This document shows, in pieces, positions 28,977 to 37,640 of a DNA stretch of 64,000 nucleotides. The notes beneath the pieces are model-generated. The model saw only the letters and a list, made by a program, of their open reading frames with translations, was not told where the DNA came from and searched no databases. Both the position numbers and the translations under genes were made by a program. Position 1 is the stretch's first letter, and each line of letters begins with the position of its first letter. The stretch comes from Pseudomonas sp. GM74 (lineage in GTDB: Bacteria; Pseudomonadota; Gammaproteobacteria; Pseudomonadales; Pseudomonadaceae): contig NZ_AKJG01000161.1 in NCBI RefSeq assembly GCF_000282455.1, positions 20,128-84,127 on the forward strand, given 5' to 3'.

Positions 28977-29001
28977 AAAAACCGCCCAAACAAGGGCGGT
29001 T
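28977..29001 (-). terminator. katA terminator
   Basis: The RNA from katA would form AACCGCCC / GGGCGGTT with a six-base loop followed by a short U-run, 12 bases after the stop. Confidence 0.85.
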
Positions 29002-29012
29002 CTGCTTCTCAT

Positions 29013-30467
29013 TTAGACTTCGTTAAGCTGTACGTTGAGCAGCTTTGCGATTGCTTCTCCATACGCCGGGTCAGCCTTGTAGAAATGCTGCAGCTGGCGA
29101 TCAACCACATCACTCGACACACCCGCCATCGCACCGGCGATGTTGCCGACCAGCAATGATTTCTGCTCATCAGTCATCAAGCGGAACAACGCGCCGGCGT
29201 GACTGTAGTAATCAGTGTCTTCACGGTGGTCGTAACGATCGGCGGCACCACTGAGGGTCAATGCCGGCTCTGCGTAACGAGGCGCCTGCTTCGGCGACTC
29301 GACATAGCTGTTCGGCTCATAGTTCGGCGTCGCACCGCCATTGCTGCCAAAGGCCATCGAACCATCGCGCTGGTAAGTGTTGACCGGACTGCGCGCAGCG
29401 TTGACTGGCAACTGCTGGTGATTGGTGCCGACACGGTAGCGATGAGCGTCCGCGTAGGCGAAGACCCGACCTTGCAGCATACGATCCGGCGACAGACCAA
29501 CGCCTGGAACCATATTGCTGGGACCGAACGCCGCCTGCTCGACTTCCGCGAAGTAGTTCTGCGGATTGCGATTGAGCTCAAGCTCTCCGACCTCAATCAG
29601 TGGAAACTCTTTCTGCGACCAGGTTTTGGTGACATCAAACGGGTTCTCGTAGTGCCCCGCCGCCTGAGTCTCGCTCATGATCTGAATGCACACGCGCCAT
29701 TTCGGGAAATCACCCTGCTCGATGGCATTGAACAAGTCGCGCTGGGCGTAATCCGGATCAGTACCCGCAAGGCGCGCAGCCTCGGCAGGAGCAAGGTTCT
29801 TGATCCCCTGTCTGGTCTTGTAGTGCCACTTCACCCAGTGACGCTCACCTTGAGCGTTGATAAGGCTGTAAGTGTGGCTGCCAAAGCCATGCATGTGCCG
29901 GTATCCATCAGGGATACCCCGGTCGGAGAACAGGATGGTGACCTGGTGCAGCGCCTCGGGCGAATGCGACCAGAAGTCCCACATCGCCTGGGCACTCTTC
30001 AGGTTGCTTTGCGGCAAACGCTTCTGGGTGTGGATAAAGTCAGGAAACTTGAGCGGATCGCGAATGAAGAACACGGGGGTGTTGTTGCCGACGATGTCCC
30101 AGTTGCCTTCCTCGGTGTAGAACTTCAAGGCAAAGCCCCGCGGATCACGCTCGGTATCGGCCGAACCACGCTCACCGCCCACGGTGGAAAACCGCAGGAA
30201 AGTCGGGGTTTGCTTGCCGACTGCCTCAAACAGCTTCGCGCTGGTGTATTGAGTGATATCGCGTGTCACGGTGAACGTACCGTAGGCACCCGAGCCTTTG
30301 GCGTGTACACGGCGCTCAGGGATGTTTTCACGGTTGAAGTGGGCAAGCTTCTCGATCAGGTGAAAGTCGTCGAGCAGCAGCGGGCCACGAGGGCCGGCGG
30401 AACGGGAATTCTGGTTATCGGCAACAGGAGCGCCACTGGCGGTGGTAAGCGTTTTGTTTTGGCTCAT
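29013..30467 (-). CDS. katA: Monofunctional haem catalase
   Basis: A 484-residue small-subunit catalase that splits hydrogen peroxide. His55 (ERRVHAKGSG) and Asn128 (DIVGNNTP) are the distal haem residues, and the proximal haem Tyr lies in GRVFAYADAHRYR near 338. There is no signal peptide; the length fits the clade 3 KatA enzymes. It lies between rplQ and the ferritin gene, as in P. aeruginosa. KatA genes of pseudomonads are usually induced by peroxide through OxyR. The 240-base upstream gap has an inverted repeat and a partial OxyR-like half site, described separately. Confidence 0.96.
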   Translation of the reverse strand: MSQNKTLTTASGAPVADNQNSRSAGPRGPLLLDDFHLIEKLAHFNRENIPERRVHAKGSGAYGTFTVTRDITQYTSAKLFEAVGKQTPTFLRFSTVGGERGSADTERDPRGFALKFYTEEGNWDIVGNNTPVFFIRDPLKFPDFIHTQKRLPQSNLKSAQAMWDFWSHSPEALHQVTILFSDRGIPDGYRHMHGFGSHTYSLINAQGERHWVKWHYKTRQGIKNLAPAEAARLAGTDPDYAQRDLFNAIEQGDFPKWRVCIQIMSETQAAGHYENPFDVTKTWSQKEFPLIEVGELELNRNPQNYFAEVEQAAFGPSNMVPGVGLSPDRMLQGRVFAYADAHRYRVGTNHQQLPVNAARSPVNTYQRDGSMAFGSNGGATPNYEPNSYVESPKQAPRYAEPALTLSGAADRYDHREDTDYYSHAGALFRLMTDEQKSLLVGNIAGAMAGVSSDVVDRQLQHFYKADPAYGEAIAKLLNVQLNEV

Positions 30468-30542
30468 GCGATCTTCCTTCCTCTGTCGGTCTTGAACTGC
30501 CGGCTATCGGCTGAGAGGGAGTATTGATCATCAATATGACAG

Positions 30543-30564
30543 CTACAAATTCATTAACTTGTAG
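30543..30564. promoter_or_regulatory. Inverted repeat upstream of katA (possible operator)
   Basis: CTACAA-N10-TTGTAG lies about 80 bases before the katA start. A further ATAG-N7-CTAA at 30571-30585 resembles one OxyR half site with one mismatch. The regulator is unknown; the two lie within the only AT-rich stretch of this gap. Confidence 0.35.
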
Positions 30565-30660
30565 ACATCGATAGAAAAAAACTAATGAACACCCCCCATC
30601 ACATAATGCCGATGTGGACGAAGGAGACGCTTGTACGGAGGGCGCGTTTCTTACAGGCAC

Positions 30661-30686
30661 AAAAAACCGGGCACTAGGCCCGGTTC
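30661..30686 (-). terminator. Terminator after rplQ (end of alpha operon)
   Basis: The RNA would form GAACCGGGC / GCCCGGTT followed by U6, 20 bases after rplQ. It separates the ribosomal block from katA. Confidence 0.92.
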
Positions 30687-30705
30687 TTTGTTTCAGACTG
30701 ACGTC

Positions 30706-31092
30706 TTACTCGGCAGATACAGCTTCGCCAGCAGTAGCACGATCAACCAACTCGACGTACGCCATAGGCGCGTTGTCGCCAGCGCGGAAACCGCACTTGA
30801 GGATGCGCAGGTAGCCACCCTCACGGGTAGCGTAACGCTTGCCCAGGTCGTTGAAGAGCTTACCAACGATAGCTTTCGAACGAGTACGGTCGAAAGCCAG
30901 ACGGCGGTTAGCAACGCTATCTGTCTTGGCCAAAGTGATCAGCGGCTCGGCAACGCGGCGCAGTTCTTTAGCTTTTGGCAGAGTAGTTTTGATCAGCTCG
31001 TGCTCGAACAGCGACACCGCCATGTTTTGGAACATGGCCTTGCGGTGCGAGCTGGTGCGGCTCAGGTGACGACCACTTTTACGATGACGCAT
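30706..31092 (-). CDS. rplQ: 50S ribosomal protein L17
   Basis: A 128-residue L17, opening MRHRKSGRHLSRTSSHRKA, which lies on the outer surface of the large subunit near the exit tunnel. It is the last gene of the alpha operon, 42 bases after rpoA, and runs into a strong terminator. Length and sequence are normal for gamma-proteobacteria, with an acidic C-terminal tail (GEAVSAE). Confidence 0.98.
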   Translation of the reverse strand: MRHRKSGRHLSRTSSHRKAMFQNMAVSLFEHELIKTTLPKAKELRRVAEPLITLAKTDSVANRRLAFDRTRSKAIVGKLFNDLGKRYATREGGYLRILKCGFRAGDNAPMAYVELVDRATAGEAVSAE

Positions 31093-31134
31093 GGTTCATT
31101 CCTTACCAAACACTACGTTCGGTGATTACGACGA

Positions 31135-32136
31135 TCAGGCAGTCGCCTTGTCGTCCTTCTTAAGACTTGCAGGCGGCCAGTTGTCGAGGCGCATGCCGAG
31201 GGACAGACCGCGGGAGGCCAGAACGTCCTTGATTTCAGTCAAGGATTTCTTGCCCAGGTTCGGAGTCTTCAACAGCTCTACTTCGGTACGCTGAATCAGG
31301 TCGCCGATGTAGTAGATGTTTTCCGCCTTAAGGCAGTTAGCCGAACGTACAGTCAGTTCCAGATCGTCAACCGGGCGAAGCAGGATCGGATCGATCTCGT
31401 CTTCCTGCTCGACAACCACTGGCTCACTGTCACCCTTGAGGTCGACGAACGCAGCCAACTGCTGTTGCAGGATGGTTGCAGCGCGGCGAATTGCCTCTTC
31501 AGGATCCAGAGTACCGTTGGTTTCCAGATCAATAACCAGCTTGTCCAGGTTAGTACGCTGCTCGACACGGGCGTTTTCCACCACGTATGCGATACGGCGA
31601 ACCGGGCTGAACGAAGAGTCAAGCTGCAAGCGACCGATGCTGCGGCTTTCGTCTTCATCGCTCTGACGCGAATCTGCCGGTTCATAACCACGACCACGAG
31701 CTACTACGAGCTTCATGTTCAGGGCGCCGTTAGACGCCAGGTTAGCGATTACGTGATCGGGATTAACGATCTCGACATCATGATCCAGCTGAATATCGGC
31801 AGCGGTAACCACCCCCGAACCCTTCTTCGACAAGGTCAGCGTAACTTCGTCACGACCGTGCAGCTTGATAGCCAGACCTTTAAGGTTCAACAGGATTTCA
31901 ATTACGTCTTCCTGTACACCTTCGATGGCGCTGTACTCGTGGAGCACACCGTCAATCTCGGCCTCGACTACTGCACAGCCGGGCATTGAGGACAACAGGA
32001 TGCGGCGCAGCGCGTTGCCCAGGGTATGGCCGAAACCACGCTCGAGAGGCTCGAGAGTGATCTTGGCGCGGGTTGGACTGACAACCTGCACATCAATGTG
32101 GCGGGGTGTCAGGAACTCATTTACCGAAATCTGCAT
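31135..32136 (-). CDS. rpoA: RNA polymerase alpha subunit
   Basis: A 333-residue alpha subunit. The N-terminal assembly domain (residues 1-about 235, with LERGFGHTLGNALRRILLSS near 32-51) dimerises and binds beta and beta'. A flexible linker leads to the C-terminal domain (about 250-325), with RSANCLKAENIYYIGDL and the helix-hairpin-helix NLGKKSLTEIKDVL that touch UP elements and activators. It is cotranscribed with rpsD and rplQ; gaps are 22 and 42 bases. Confidence 0.98.
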   Translation of the reverse strand: MQISVNEFLTPRHIDVQVVSPTRAKITLEPLERGFGHTLGNALRRILLSSMPGCAVVEAEIDGVLHEYSAIEGVQEDVIEILLNLKGLAIKLHGRDEVTLTLSKKGSGVVTAADIQLDHDVEIVNPDHVIANLASNGALNMKLVVARGRGYEPADSRQSDEDESRSIGRLQLDSSFSPVRRIAYVVENARVEQRTNLDKLVIDLETNGTLDPEEAIRRAATILQQQLAAFVDLKGDSEPVVVEQEDEIDPILLRPVDDLELTVRSANCLKAENIYYIGDLIQRTEVELLKTPNLGKKSLTEIKDVLASRGLSLGMRLDNWPPASLKKDDKATA

Positions 32137-32158
32137 GGATGCACCTATTTTCTAGCCC

Positions 32159-32779
32159 TTACTTGGAGTAGAGCTCGACAATCAGGCTTTCGTTGATGTC
32201 GGCGGACAGATCACTGCGAGCTGGAACGTTCTTGAAAACGCCCGACTTCTTCTCAGTGTCTACTTCTACCCATTCTACGCGGCCACGTTGGGCACACAGA
32301 TCGAGAGCTTGGACAATGCGAAGTTGATTTTTTGCTTTCTCGCGAACAGCAACCACGTCACCAGCACGAACCTGGTAGGACGGAACGTTAACGGTCTGAC
32401 CGTTTACGCTGATCGACTTGTGCGATACCAGCTGACGGGATTCGGCACGAGTCGAACCAAAGCCCATACGGTATACAACGTTGTCCAGACGGCATTCGAG
32501 CAGTTGCAGCAGGTTTTCACCGGTTGCACCTTTCTTGCCAGCAGCTTCTTTGTAGTAGCCGCTGAACTGACGCTCGAGAACGCCGTAGATACGACGGACC
32601 TTCTGCTTTTCACGCAGTTGGGTGCCGTAGTCGGACTGGCGACCGCGGCGTTGGCCGTGGATACCAGGTGCTGCTTCAATGTTGCACTTCGATTCGATCG
32701 CGCGCACGCCGCTCTTCAGGAAGAGATCGGTGCCTTCGCGACGAGCGAGTTTGCATTTTGGACCAATGTAACGAGCCAT
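32159..32779 (-). CDS. rpsD: 30S ribosomal protein S4
   Basis: A 206-residue S4, a primary 16S rRNA binder. The N-terminal region with the ARYIGPKCKLARREG opening precedes an S4-type RNA-binding domain (about 96-160, LDNVVYRMGF...SRQLVSHKSI). In E. coli S4 represses the alpha operon by binding the rpsM leader. Whether the 53-base leader here folds into the same pseudoknot cannot be judged by eye. Gaps are 18 bases to rpsK and 22 to rpoA. Confidence 0.98.
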   Translation of the reverse strand: MARYIGPKCKLARREGTDLFLKSGVRAIESKCNIEAAPGIHGQRRGRQSDYGTQLREKQKVRRIYGVLERQFSGYYKEAAGKKGATGENLLQLLECRLDNVVYRMGFGSTRAESRQLVSHKSISVNGQTVNVPSYQVRAGDVVAVREKAKNQLRIVQALDLCAQRGRVEWVEVDTEKKSGVFKNVPARSDLSADINESLIVELYSK

Positions 32780-32797
32780 TCTTTACAATCTCCTGGA

Positions 32798-33187
32798 TTA
32801 CACGCGGCGCTTCTTCGGCGGACGGCACCCGTTGTGCGGGATTGGCGTCACGTCGGTGATGCTGGCGATCTTGTAGCCACAGCCGTTCAAAGCGCGGACT
32901 GCGGATTCACGACCTGGACCTGGACCTTTGACGTTGACGTCGAGGTTTTTCAGGCCGTATTCCAGCGCAGCTTGACCAGCACGTTCAGCAGCTACTTGAG
33001 CAGCAAACGGGGTGGACTTGCGGGAACCGCGGAAACCCGAACCACCGGAGGTAGCCCAGGAAAGAGCGTTACCTTGACGGTCGGTGATGGTCACGATGGT
33101 GTTGTTAAAAGATGCATGGATGTGGGCGATGCCATCAACCACTGTCTTTTTAACTTTTTTACGAGGACGAGCAGCAGGTTTTGCCAT
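32798..33187 (-). CDS. rpsK: 30S ribosomal protein S11
   Basis: A 129-residue S11 of the small-subunit platform, opening MAKPAARPRKKVKK with the usual NGCRPPKKRRV end. It lies 30 bases after rpsM and is preceded by a GGAATTTAATC-type site. Contains the conserved NGCGYKIASITDVTPIPHNG core that touches the E-site region. Confidence 0.98.
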   Translation of the reverse strand: MAKPAARPRKKVKKTVVDGIAHIHASFNNTIVTITDRQGNALSWATSGGSGFRGSRKSTPFAAQVAAERAGQAALEYGLKNLDVNVKGPGPGRESAVRALNGCGYKIASITDVTPIPHNGCRPPKKRRV

Positions 33188-33217
33188 GATTAAATTCCTG
33201 TCGATTCGCTGGGGCGA

Positions 33218-33574
33218 TTACTTGCGGATCGGCTTACGCGGACCTTTACGGGTACGCGCGTTGGTCTTGGTACGCTGACCGCGTACTGGAAGACCGCGAC
33301 GATGACGCAGACCGCGATAGCAACCGAGGTCCATCAAGCGCTTGATTTTCATGTTGATTTCGCGACGCAGGTCACCTTCAGTGGTGAACTTCGCCACTTC
33401 GCCACGCAGCTGTTCAATCTGCTCGTCGCTCAGATCTTTGATCTTTGCTGCTGGGTTTACCCCAGTCTCTGCACAAATTTTCTGTGCAGTAGTGCGACCA
33501 ACACCATAGATGTAGGTCAGCGAGATAACAGTATGCTTGTTATCTGGAATGTTAACGCCTGCAATACGGGCCAT
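33218..33574 (-). CDS. rpsM: 30S ribosomal protein S13
   Basis: A 118-residue S13 of the small-subunit head that forms bridges with L5 and the P-site tRNA. The basic C-terminal tail (RTKTNARTRKGPRKPIRK) is complete. It is the first gene of the alpha group. The sequence upstream holds a strong sigma70 promoter (33634-33662), so its transcription need not depend on the spc operon. Confidence 0.98.
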   Translation of the reverse strand: MARIAGVNIPDNKHTVISLTYIYGVGRTTAQKICAETGVNPAAKIKDLSDEQIEQLRGEVAKFTTEGDLRREINMKIKRLMDLGCYRGLRHRRGLPVRGQRTKTNARTRKGPRKPIRK

Positions 33575-33633
33575 TCAGTGGGACTCCAATTGACAGCTAC
33601 CTACGCCCCGGAAGCCAAGAAATAGGGCGCGAG

Positions 33634-33662
33634 ATAATATCGCTGTAATAACAAATAATCAA
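33634..33662 (-). promoter_or_regulatory. Predicted sigma70 promoter of the alpha operon
   Basis: On the minus strand TTGATT (33662-33657), a 17-base spacer and TATTAT (33639-33634) form a near-consensus promoter. Transcription should start near 33627, leaving a leader of about 53 bases before rpsM. The -35 box overlaps the foot of the hairpin that follows rpmJ. Confidence 0.75.
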
Positions 33663-33689
33663 CCCGGTAGCGCACTAGCTACCGGGCTT
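33661..33689 (-). terminator. Hairpin after rpmJ (end of spc group)
   Basis: AAGCCCGGTAGC / GCTACCGGGTT with a six-base loop, followed by a U-rich but interrupted tract. It lies 16 bases after the rpmJ stop and probably terminates or attenuates the spc transcript. Confidence 0.75.
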
Positions 33690-33704
33690 GAAGCACAATC
33701 ACAC

Positions 33705-33821
33705 TCAGCCTTGGCGCTGTTTGTGACGCGGTTCCGCGCTGCAAATTACTCGAACAACACCTTCGCGGCGAATAATCTTGCAGTTACGGCACAGCTTTTT
33801 CACCGATGCACGAACTTTCAT
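33705..33821 (-). CDS. rpmJ: 50S ribosomal protein L36
   Basis: A 38-residue L36, too short for routine open-frame lists. It begins [15 protein letters not shown] and ends PRHKQRQG. The zinc-binding residues Cys11, Cys14, Cys27 and His33 are all present, so this is the zinc-containing (C+) form. GGAGTTGGTG precedes the ATG, and it lies 24 bases after secY. Zinc-free L36 paralogues are typical Zur targets elsewhere in pseudomonad genomes; none is in this window. Confidence 0.96.
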
Positions 33822-33845
33822 CACCAACTCCTCGAACCTTATGGG

Positions 33846-35174
33846 TCAGCGCAGCATGCCGCTGCCGTAACCCTTCAGGTTGGCTTTCTTCATCAGGGAT
33901 TCGTACTGGTGCGAAACGAGGTGCGATTGTACTTGGGACATGAAGTCCATCACAACCACGACGACGATCAGCAACGAGGTCCCGCCAAGGTAGAACGGTA
34001 CGTTGGCTGCAACCACCAGGAACTGGGGCAACAGGCAGACGGCCGTCATGTAAAGAGCACCGAACATGGTCAAGCGAGTCAGAACGCCATCAATGTAGCG
34101 CGCAGACTGCTCACCTGGACGGATGCCCGGAATAAAGGCACCGGACTTCTTCAGGTTTTCCGCTACGTCTTTCGGATTGAACATCAACGCCGTATAGAAG
34201 AAGCAGAAGAAAATAATCCCTGCACTAAACAGCAGAATATTCAACGGCTGACCAGGAGCGATCGACTGCGAGATGTCCTGCAACCAGCCCATACCTTCAG
34301 ACTGACCGAACCAGGCACCCAACGAAGCCGGGAACAGCAAAATGCTGCTCGCGAAAATAGCCGGAATAACACCGGCCATGTTCACCTTCAGCGGCAAGTG
34401 GCTGGTCTGCGCAGCGAAGACCTTGCGGCCCTGCTGACGCTTGGCGTAGTGAACAGCAATACGACGCTGACCACGCTCAATGAACACCACGAAACCGATA
34501 ATCGCTACTGCCAGCAAACCGATGGCAACCAGGGCGAAGATGTTGATATCACCCTGACGTGCAGACTCGAAAGACTGCCCGATCGCTCTCGGAAGACCGG
34601 CGACGATACCCGAAAAAATCAACATCGAGATACCGTTGCCAACACCACGCTCAGTAATCTGCTCACCCAGCCACATCATGAACATCGCACCAGCCACAAA
34701 CGTGGATACCGCGACGAAATGGAAGCCAAAGTCACCAGTGAACGCAACGCCCTGCCCTGCCAGACCAATGGACATGCCAATGGCCTGGACGAGAGCGAGG
34801 ACGACAGTGCCGTAGCGGGTGTACTGGCTGATCTTGCGACGGCCAGCTTCACCTTCCTTCTTCAACTGCTCCAGCTGCGGGCTGACGGCGGTCATCAGCT
34901 GCATGATGATCGATGCCGAGATGTACGGCATGATCCCCAGTGCAAAGATGCTCATCCGTTCCAGCGCGCCGCCGGAAAACATGTTGAACAAGCTAAGAAT
35001 GGTCCCCTCATTCTGTCGAAACAGGTCCGCGAGTCGGTCCGGGTTGATACCTGGAACCGGGATGTGTGCGCCTATTCGGTAGACGATAATCGCCAGGAAC
35101 AGAAAACGCAGACGAGCCCAGAGTTCAGACATACCGCCTTTGCCGAGCGCAGAGAGAGCACCTTGCTTAGCCAT
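33846..35174 (-). CDS. secY: Protein translocase subunit SecY
   Basis: A 442-residue SecY with ten membrane helices, the channel of the Sec translocon that works with SecE (encoded near 60.6 kb) and SecG. The plug region follows helix 1 (HIPVPGINPDRL), and the conserved cytoplasmic loop 5 (RGQRRIAVHYAKRQQGRK) that contacts ribosome and SecA is present near residue 250. The ATG abuts the rplO stop without a gap, so the two are coupled. Confidence 0.98.
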   Translation of the reverse strand: MAKQGALSALGKGGMSELWARLRFLFLAIIVYRIGAHIPVPGINPDRLADLFRQNEGTILSLFNMFSGGALERMSIFALGIMPYISASIIMQLMTAVSPQLEQLKKEGEAGRRKISQYTRYGTVVLALVQAIGMSIGLAGQGVAFTGDFGFHFVAVSTFVAGAMFMMWLGEQITERGVGNGISMLIFSGIVAGLPRAIGQSFESARQGDINIFALVAIGLLAVAIIGFVVFIERGQRRIAVHYAKRQQGRKVFAAQTSHLPLKVNMAGVIPAIFASSILLFPASLGAWFGQSEGMGWLQDISQSIAPGQPLNILLFSAGIIFFCFFYTALMFNPKDVAENLKKSGAFIPGIRPGEQSARYIDGVLTRLTMFGALYMTAVCLLPQFLVVAANVPFYLGGTSLLIVVVVVMDFMSQVQSHLVSHQYESLMKKANLKGYGSGMLR

Positions 35175-35612
35175 TTATTCCTCGAACTTGCCGCCAGCTG
35201 CTTCGATAGCCGCACGCGCACCTTTGGTGGCGCCGATTCCCTTGCCGATAGTGACAGCGCGAGTCACTTCACCGGACAGCATGATTTTCACACGCTGTAC
35301 GTTGACGTTGATCACGTTGGCATCTTTCAGGGACTGCACGGTGACGATGTCGCCTTCCACTTTAGCCAGCTCGGACAGACGCACTTCTGCGCGGTCCATG
35401 GCCTTCAGGGAAACGAAACCGAACTTCGGCAGGCGACGATGCAGCGGCTGTTGACCGCCTTCAAAGCCTGGAGCAATGGTGCCACCGGAGCGGGAGGTCT
35501 GACCTTTGTGACCACGGCCACCAGTCTTACCCAAACCGCTACCGATACCACGGCCCGGACGATGCTTTTCGCGACGGGAACCCGGCGCTGGACTCAGATC
35601 ATTGAGTTTCAT
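35175..35612 (-). CDS. rplO: 50S ribosomal protein L15
   Basis: A 145-residue L15 with the Gly/Arg-rich N-terminal extension (GSRREKHRPGRGIGSGLG) that threads into 23S rRNA and a globular C-terminal half. It is three bases after rpmD and touches the secY start. A late assembly protein of the large subunit. Confidence 0.98.
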   Translation of the reverse strand: MKLNDLSPAPGSRREKHRPGRGIGSGLGKTGGRGHKGQTSRSGGTIAPGFEGGQQPLHRRLPKFGFVSLKAMDRAEVRLSELAKVEGDIVTVQSLKDANVINVNVQRVKIMLSGEVTRAVTIGKGIGATKGARAAIEAAGGKFEE

Positions 35613-35615
35613 CGA

Positions 35616-35792
35616 TTAACCCTCGACACGCAGCATGTAGTAAGCCTTGTTGATCATCCCGCGATTCTCGGGAGTATCCTGGACTTCTACAGTGTGACCG
35701 ATGCGACGCAGACCCAGACCCTTAACGCACAGTTTGTGGTTAGGGATGCGGCCGGTCATGCTTTTGATCAGCGTTACTTTTACGGTAGCCAT
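35616..35792 (-). CDS. rpmD: 50S ribosomal protein L30
   Basis: A 58-residue L30, opening [20 protein letters not shown], below the size of routine open-frame lists. It occupies the conserved place between rpsE and rplO with two- and three-base gaps. AGGAGATCTTCTG precedes the ATG. The stop TAA is at 35618-35616. Confidence 0.97.
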
Positions 35793-35794
35793 GA

Positions 35795-36295
35795 TCAGAA
35801 GATCTCCTTGACGCTTTTGCCACGCTTGGCAGCAATGGATTCAGGAGACTGCATTGCTTTCAAACCCTTGAAAGTGGCGTGAACCACGTTTACCGGGTTA
35901 GTCGAGCCGTAGCACTTGGCCAGAACGTTCTGAACGCCAGCAACTTCGAGGACAGCACGCATAGCGCCGCCAGCGATGATACCGGTACCTTCAGAAGCAG
36001 GCTGCATGTACACCTTCGAAGCGCCGTGAGCGGACTTCATTGCGTACTGCAGAGTGGTGCCGTTCAGATCAACCTGGATCATGTTGCGGCGAGCAGCTTC
36101 CATTGCCTTCTGGATCGCAGCAGGCACTTCACGCGACTTGCCACGGCCGAAGCCAACACGGCCCTTACCATCACCAACCACGGTCAACGCGGTGAAAGTG
36201 AAGATACGGCCGCCTTTAACGGTTTTGGCTACGCGGTTAACTTGAACCAGCTTCTCGATGTAGCCTTCGTCGCGCTTTTGGTCGTTATTTGACAT
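35795..36295 (-). CDS. rpsE: 30S ribosomal protein S5
   Basis: A 166-residue S5. The double-stranded-RNA-binding-like N-terminal domain ([20 protein letters not shown], the loop where spectinomycin-resistance changes occur) is of normal sequence, followed by a C-terminal domain ending [11 protein letters not shown]. It acts in decoding accuracy. It lies three bases after rplR. Confidence 0.98.
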
Positions 36296-36298
36296 AAC

Positions 36299-36649
36299 TT
36301 AGAACTCCAGCCCAGCTTCACGAGCAGCATCAGCCAGCGCCTTGACGCGGCCGTGGTACTTGAAGCCAGAGCGGTCGAAAGCCACCTGCGAGACGCCAGC
36401 GGCTTTAGCACGCGTAGCGACCAGCTGGCCAACCTTAGTGGCCGCGTCGATGTTGCCGGTGGCACCATCACGCAGTTCTTTATCCAAAGTCGAGGCGCTT
36501 GCCAGGACTTTGTTGCCGTCGGCCGAAATGACCTGGGCGTAGATGTGCTGCGAAGAGCGGAACACGCAGAGACGCACGACTTCGAGTTCGTGCATTTTCA
36601 GGCGTGCTTTGCGAGCGCGACGCAGTCGAGTAACTTTTTTGTCGGTCAT
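36299..36649 (-). CDS. rplR: 50S ribosomal protein L18
   Basis: A 116-residue L18 that binds 5S rRNA with L5 and L25. It has the basic N-terminus TDKKVTRLRRARKARLK and the conserved end KALADAAREAGLEF. It sits ten bases after rplF in the standard spc order. Confidence 0.98.
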   Translation of the reverse strand: MTDKKVTRLRRARKARLKMHELEVVRLCVFRSSQHIYAQVISADGNKVLASASTLDKELRDGATGNIDAATKVGQLVATRAKAAGVSQVAFDRSGFKYHGRVKALADAAREAGLEF

Positions 36650-36659
36650 TTGCTATGCC

Positions 36660-37193
36660 CTACTTCTTCTTGGCTTCTTTACGACGGACGACTTCGTCCG
36701 CGTAGCGCACACCTTTGCCTTTGTACGGCTCTGGTGGACGGAAGTCGCGGATCTCGGCGGCCACTTGACCTACCAGCTGCTTGTCGATGCCCTTGATCAG
36801 GATATCGGTCTGGCTAGGAGTCTCAGCGGTGATGCCTTCCGGCAGTTCGTAATCCACTGGGTGCGAGAAGCCAAGAGCCAGGTTCAGCACTGTGCCTTTT
36901 GCTTGCGCTTTGTAACCAACACCGACCAGCTGGAGCTTGCGCTCGAAGCCTTGGCTTACGCCTTGGACCATGTTGTTTACCAACGCACGAGTGGTACCAG
37001 CCATCGCGCGAGTCTGTTGATCGCCATTGCGAGCAGCGAAACGCAGCTCACCGGCTTCTTCAACGATCTCAACGGACGAGTGGATGTTCAGTTCGAGAGT
37101 GCCCTTGGCACCCTTCACCGAAAGCTGTTGGCCTGCGAATTTTACTTCGACACCGGCTGGCAGCTTAACGGGGTTCTTAGCGACGCGAGACAT
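36660..37193 (-). CDS. rplF: 50S ribosomal protein L6
   Basis: A 177-residue L6 made of two similar RNA-binding folds, near the GTPase-associated centre. It ends PEPYKGKGVRYADEVVRRK plus a basic tail, as usual. It follows rpsH by 12 bases. Confidence 0.98.
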   Translation of the reverse strand: MSRVAKNPVKLPAGVEVKFAGQQLSVKGAKGTLELNIHSSVEIVEEAGELRFAARNGDQQTRAMAGTTRALVNNMVQGVSQGFERKLQLVGVGYKAQAKGTVLNLALGFSHPVDYELPEGITAETPSQTDILIKGIDKQLVGQVAAEIRDFRPPEPYKGKGVRYADEVVRRKEAKKK

Positions 37194-37205
37194 GCTTATC
37201 CCCCC

Positions 37206-37598
37206 TTAGAACACAGTGCAAAGAACTTCGCCGCCGACACCGGCAGCGCGCGCAGCACGATCAGTCATCACACCCTTGTTGGTGGAGACGATAGACACAC
37301 CGAGACCGCCACGAACTTTTGGCAGATCATCGACGGACTTGTACTGACGCAGGCCTGGACGGCTAACGCGCTTCACTTCTTCGATAACCGGACGGCCTTC
37401 GAAGTACTTCAGCTCGATGGACAGCAGTGGTTTGATTTCGCTGCTGATCTGATAACCCGCAATGTAACCTTCGTCCTTCAGGACTTTGGCAACAGCTACC
37501 TTCAACGTGGAAGATGGCATGCTTACGACGGACTTTTCAGCCATCTGGGCATTACGGATACGAGTTAGCATGTCCGCTAACGGGTCCTGCATACTCAT
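37206..37598 (-). CDS. rpsH: 30S ribosomal protein S8
   Basis: A 130-residue S8, a primary binder of the 16S central domain and, in E. coli, the repressor of the spc operon acting at the rplE start. Here rpsH does not directly follow rpsN: 209 bases with a hairpin, a promoter and a second hairpin intervene, so rpsH seems to head its own unit. AGGAGCGTCTAGCCC precedes the ATG; a second in-frame ATG (MQDPLADML, the E. coli-like start region) lies two codons later. Confidence 0.98.
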   Translation of the reverse strand: MSMQDPLADMLTRIRNAQMAEKSVVSMPSSTLKVAVAKVLKDEGYIAGYQISSEIKPLLSIELKYFEGRPVIEEVKRVSRPGLRQYKSVDDLPKVRGGLGVSIVSTNKGVMTDRAARAAGVGGEVLCTVF

Positions 37599-37617
37599 GG
37601 GCTAGACGCTCCTAATA

Positions 37618-37640
37618 CAAAAAAATTAGCCTTGCGGCTA
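37618..37640 (-). terminator. Small hairpin with U7 in the rpsH leader (possible attenuator)
   Basis: The RNA TAGCC-GCAA-GGCTA forms a five-base stem closed by a GNRA-type tetraloop, directly followed by ATTTTTTTG. It ends about 20 bases before the rpsH ATG and downstream of the predicted promoter, so it may attenuate rpsH-rpmJ transcription. The short stem predicts only partial termination. Confidence 0.5.

Noticed and set aside
30571..30585. Full OxyR operator before katA
   Set aside because: Only one ATAG-N7-CTA(A) half can be seen; the other half at the required spacing is not present.
33711..35882. A 723-codon frame antisense to rpmJ-rpsE
   Set aside because: A shadow of the spc genes; crosses six real genes including the unmistakable rpmJ and rpmD.
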